A stretch of DNA of 64,000 nucleotides from Bacteroidota bacterium. GTDB taxonomy: Bacteria; Bacteroidota; Ignavibacteria; UBA10030; SZUA-254. The DNA lies in assembly GCA_020056225.1 (NCBI GenBank), contig JAGVIE010000055.1:62001-126000 (forward strand). The letters run 5' to 3'. Under the pieces are notes generated by a model. The model made no database searches, had not been told where the DNA came from, and worked only from the letters and a program-made list of their open reading frames with translations. This document shows positions 62,737 through 64,000 of the stretch, in pieces. How positions within the stretch are numbered: position 1 is the stretch's first letter; every line of letters starts with the position of its first letter. A program made the position numbers and the translations under genes.

Positions 62737-63036
62737 ATGTTGAAAGAATTCCTAGATTTTTTGAAACAGTATGGTGTTATAGGCTTGGCGATAGCAGTGA
62801 TAATAGGTGGCAAATTAAACGCACTGATTAGTGCTACAGTTGAAGGCATACTGATGCCCATTATTACGTTTTTTATCCCCGGCGGCGAATGGCGAACTGC
62901 TACACTTGATATTGGTCCTTTTCATTTCCTGTTAGGACCTTTCCTTGGTGCAGCAATAGATTTCTTGATTGTAGCATGGGTCGTTTTCTATTTTGCAAAA
63001 AAAGTTCTAAAAGAAGAAAAAGTTGCAAAGAAATAA
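62737..63036 (+). CDS. mscL: large-conductance mechanosensitive channel MscL
   Basis: 99 residues, two transmembrane helices. Start MLKEFLDFLKQYGVIGLAIAVIIGGKLNAL matches the first amphipathic helix and TM1 of MscL in the order seen (first part MLKEFLDFLK; TM1 GVIGLAIAVIIGG); TM2 is AAIDFLIVAWVVFYFAKKVL. It opens under membrane tension to release solutes. Somewhat shorter than E. coli MscL (136), with a short periplasmic loop and charged tail KEEKVAKK. GGAG precedes the ATG. The next gene starts 15 bases on. Confidence 0.8.
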   Translation: MLKEFLDFLKQYGVIGLAIAVIIGGKLNALISATVEGILMPIITFFIPGGEWRTATLDIGPFHFLLGPFLGAAIDFLIVAWVVFYFAKKVLKEEKVAKK

Positions 63037-63051
63037 TTTAGAGGAGTTTAG

Positions 63052-63906
63052 ATGAAAAAAATATTATTCTTTCTAATTGGCATACTTCCATTAAGCGCTT
63101 TATCGTTGGCTCAAACTGCACAACCTGTACCGGAGTATGGATGGAAACACGGTTTAGTTGCCGGATTGACGTTGACTCAAGTCGGGTTTACCGATTGGGC
63201 GCAAGGTGGTGAGAACGCACTTGCATATACGATCTTTGCAGATGGAAAGTCGATTGATGATGAAGAAAATTTCAACTGGACGAATACATATAAATTTGCT
63301 TTCGGACAAACACGCCTAAGCAGCCAGGGATTACGAAAAGCTGATGACATCATAGATCTCTCGACTGTTTTCACATATAAACTTGGAACATTAATCAATC
63401 CTTATGCGGCGGCAACCATGAAAACTCAATTCGCAAAAGGGTATATGTATCCGAAGGCTGACAGCGCAGTACAGGTGTCTGCCTTCTTTGATCCGGGTTA
63501 TCTTACACAAAGCGCCGGTGTTGGTTACCAACCTATTAAGGGGATCAAGACCCGCCTCGGTTTTGCTCTTCGTGAGATTAGTACAAATAAATTTAACCTG
63601 TACAGTGATAACCCAGAGACAAAAGATAAAATTGAGAAGGTATCCGTCGATGGCGGTATGGAATCGGTCACAGATGTAGAGTGGCAGTTAGATGATAACG
63701 TACTGTTTACGATGAAATTAGAAATGTTCGCGCCATTTAAACGATTCGATGAGATAGTTATGCGCGACAATATCGCGCTCACCGCCAAAGTAAACAACTA
63801 TATAACTGCGATGTTCAATGTTCAGTTGATCAATGAGAAGCGTGTTACTCCCAGAACTCAGATCAAAGAGACAATCGCCCTGGGTTTGAGTTATACATTA
63901 TTTTAA
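63052..63906 (+). CDS. DUF3078 outer-membrane beta-barrel protein
   Basis: 284 residues. Signal peptide 1-20 ending LSLAQ. The segment LTLTQVGFTDWAQGGENALAY is typical for DUF3078 proteins of Bacteroidota (first part TQVGFTDWAQGGENAL). Alternating beta-strands follow, ending in SYTLF with the terminal aromatic residue recognised by the BAM complex. Function unknown; probably an outer-membrane channel or structural protein. AGAGGAG site before the ATG. Confidence 0.82.
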   Translation: MKKILFFLIGILPLSALSLAQTAQPVPEYGWKHGLVAGLTLTQVGFTDWAQGGENALAYTIFADGKSIDDEENFNWTNTYKFAFGQTRLSSQGLRKADDIIDLSTVFTYKLGTLINPYAAATMKTQFAKGYMYPKADSAVQVSAFFDPGYLTQSAGVGYQPIKGIKTRLGFALREISTNKFNLYSDNPETKDKIEKVSVDGGMESVTDVEWQLDDNVLFTMKLEMFAPFKRFDEIVMRDNIALTAKVNNYITAMFNVQLINEKRVTPRTQIKETIALGLSYTLF

Positions 63907-63974
63907 TTGATAGTATTAAAAATATTCATTATATTAATACAGATTTTAATCAATTATTTATAGGAAACAGGTAA

Positions 63975-64000
63975 ATGGCACAACATCTCTCAGCAGAACG
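63975..64000 (+). CDS. start of a gene cut by the window edge, resembling rpsT (ribosomal protein S20)
   Basis: AGGAAACAGG precedes an ATG at 63975, and the nine visible codons (MAQHLSAER before the cut) resemble the basic start of bacterial S20, MAxHxSAEKR. Only 26 bases are visible, so the identity is tentative. Confidence 0.4.

Noticed and set aside
1-64000. tRNA, rRNA and insertion-sequence genes
   Set aside because: No T-loop/anticodon arrangement, rRNA-like stretch or intact transposase was recognised on either strand.

Overview
The window looks like a chromosome segment from the Bacteroidota/Chlorobi (FCB) group, most likely Ignavibacteria or a close relative. The reasons are two large secreted beta-propeller proteins ending in the YPNPFNP-type type IX secretion (Por) sorting domain, an S46 dipeptidyl-peptidase, a DUF2723 (TMEM260-like) membrane mannosyltransferase, a DUF3078 beta-barrel, a TPP-riboswitch-controlled TonB receptor, and at least one promoter with the Bacteroidota -33/-7 signature. 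A four-subunit 2-oxoacid:ferredoxin oxidoreductase points to anaerobic or low-potential metabolism. No rRNA, tRNA, CRISPR array or intact transposase was found.

Layout. 0.3-5.4 kb: two T9SS-secreted BNR/WD-like proteins, the first behind a (CTATT)9 microsatellite in its leader. 5.5-8.4 kb: S46 peptidase and a lipoprotein on the minus strand. 8.5-13.2 kb: lepA - lepB1 - lepB2 - hemW. 13.3-23.2 kb: cell-surface glycan locus (DUF2723 transferase, three GT4 glycosyltransferases, a Wzx-like flippase, a NodB-type deacetylase, a lipoprotein). 23.2-26.6 kb: aldo/keto reductase, alpha/beta hydrolase and two small unknown genes. 26.68-32.73 kb: a tightly packed four-gene defence-like operon: cytosine-5 methyltransferase, a protein with GHKL ATPase domains at both ends, a receiver-like protein and a Vsr-type nuclease. 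33.0-36.5 kb: membrane protein and korDABC. 36.58-38.38 kb: three minus-strand gene cassettes bounded by attC-like sites, with no integrase in view (CALIN-like). 38.5-48.1 kb: REP cluster, CBS protein, SDR, RDD protein, acyl-CoA synthetase, glycogen-debranching-like enzyme, CDF transporter, thioredoxin-TPR protein. 48.3-57.9 kb: a GC-richer type I restriction-modification island (frameshifted hsdM, hsdS, AAA ATPase, hsdR, YgjP-like metalloprotease) flanked by remnants of a helicase, an unidentified C-terminal tail that resembles those of modification enzymes, and DinD. 58.0-62.6 kb (minus): thiamine salvage operon, read as TPP riboswitch - TonB receptor - thiamine pyrophosphokinase - SSS transporter. 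62.7-64 kb: MscL, DUF3078 barrel and the first codons of a gene resembling rpsT.

How it fits together. The best candidate for an under-described system is the 26.7-32.7 kb operon, which couples a Dcm/Vsr pair to what reads as a two-component-like module (His-box plus ATPase, and a receiver with an aspartate pocket) fused to a MORC/Hsp90-type ATPase. A second theme is genome decoration by short palindromic elements. They occur between genes and also in frame inside genes (T9SS protein, hsdM twice, hsdS once; probably the debranching enzyme and the SSS transporter as well). All function calls come from reading motifs by eye; no database search was run.
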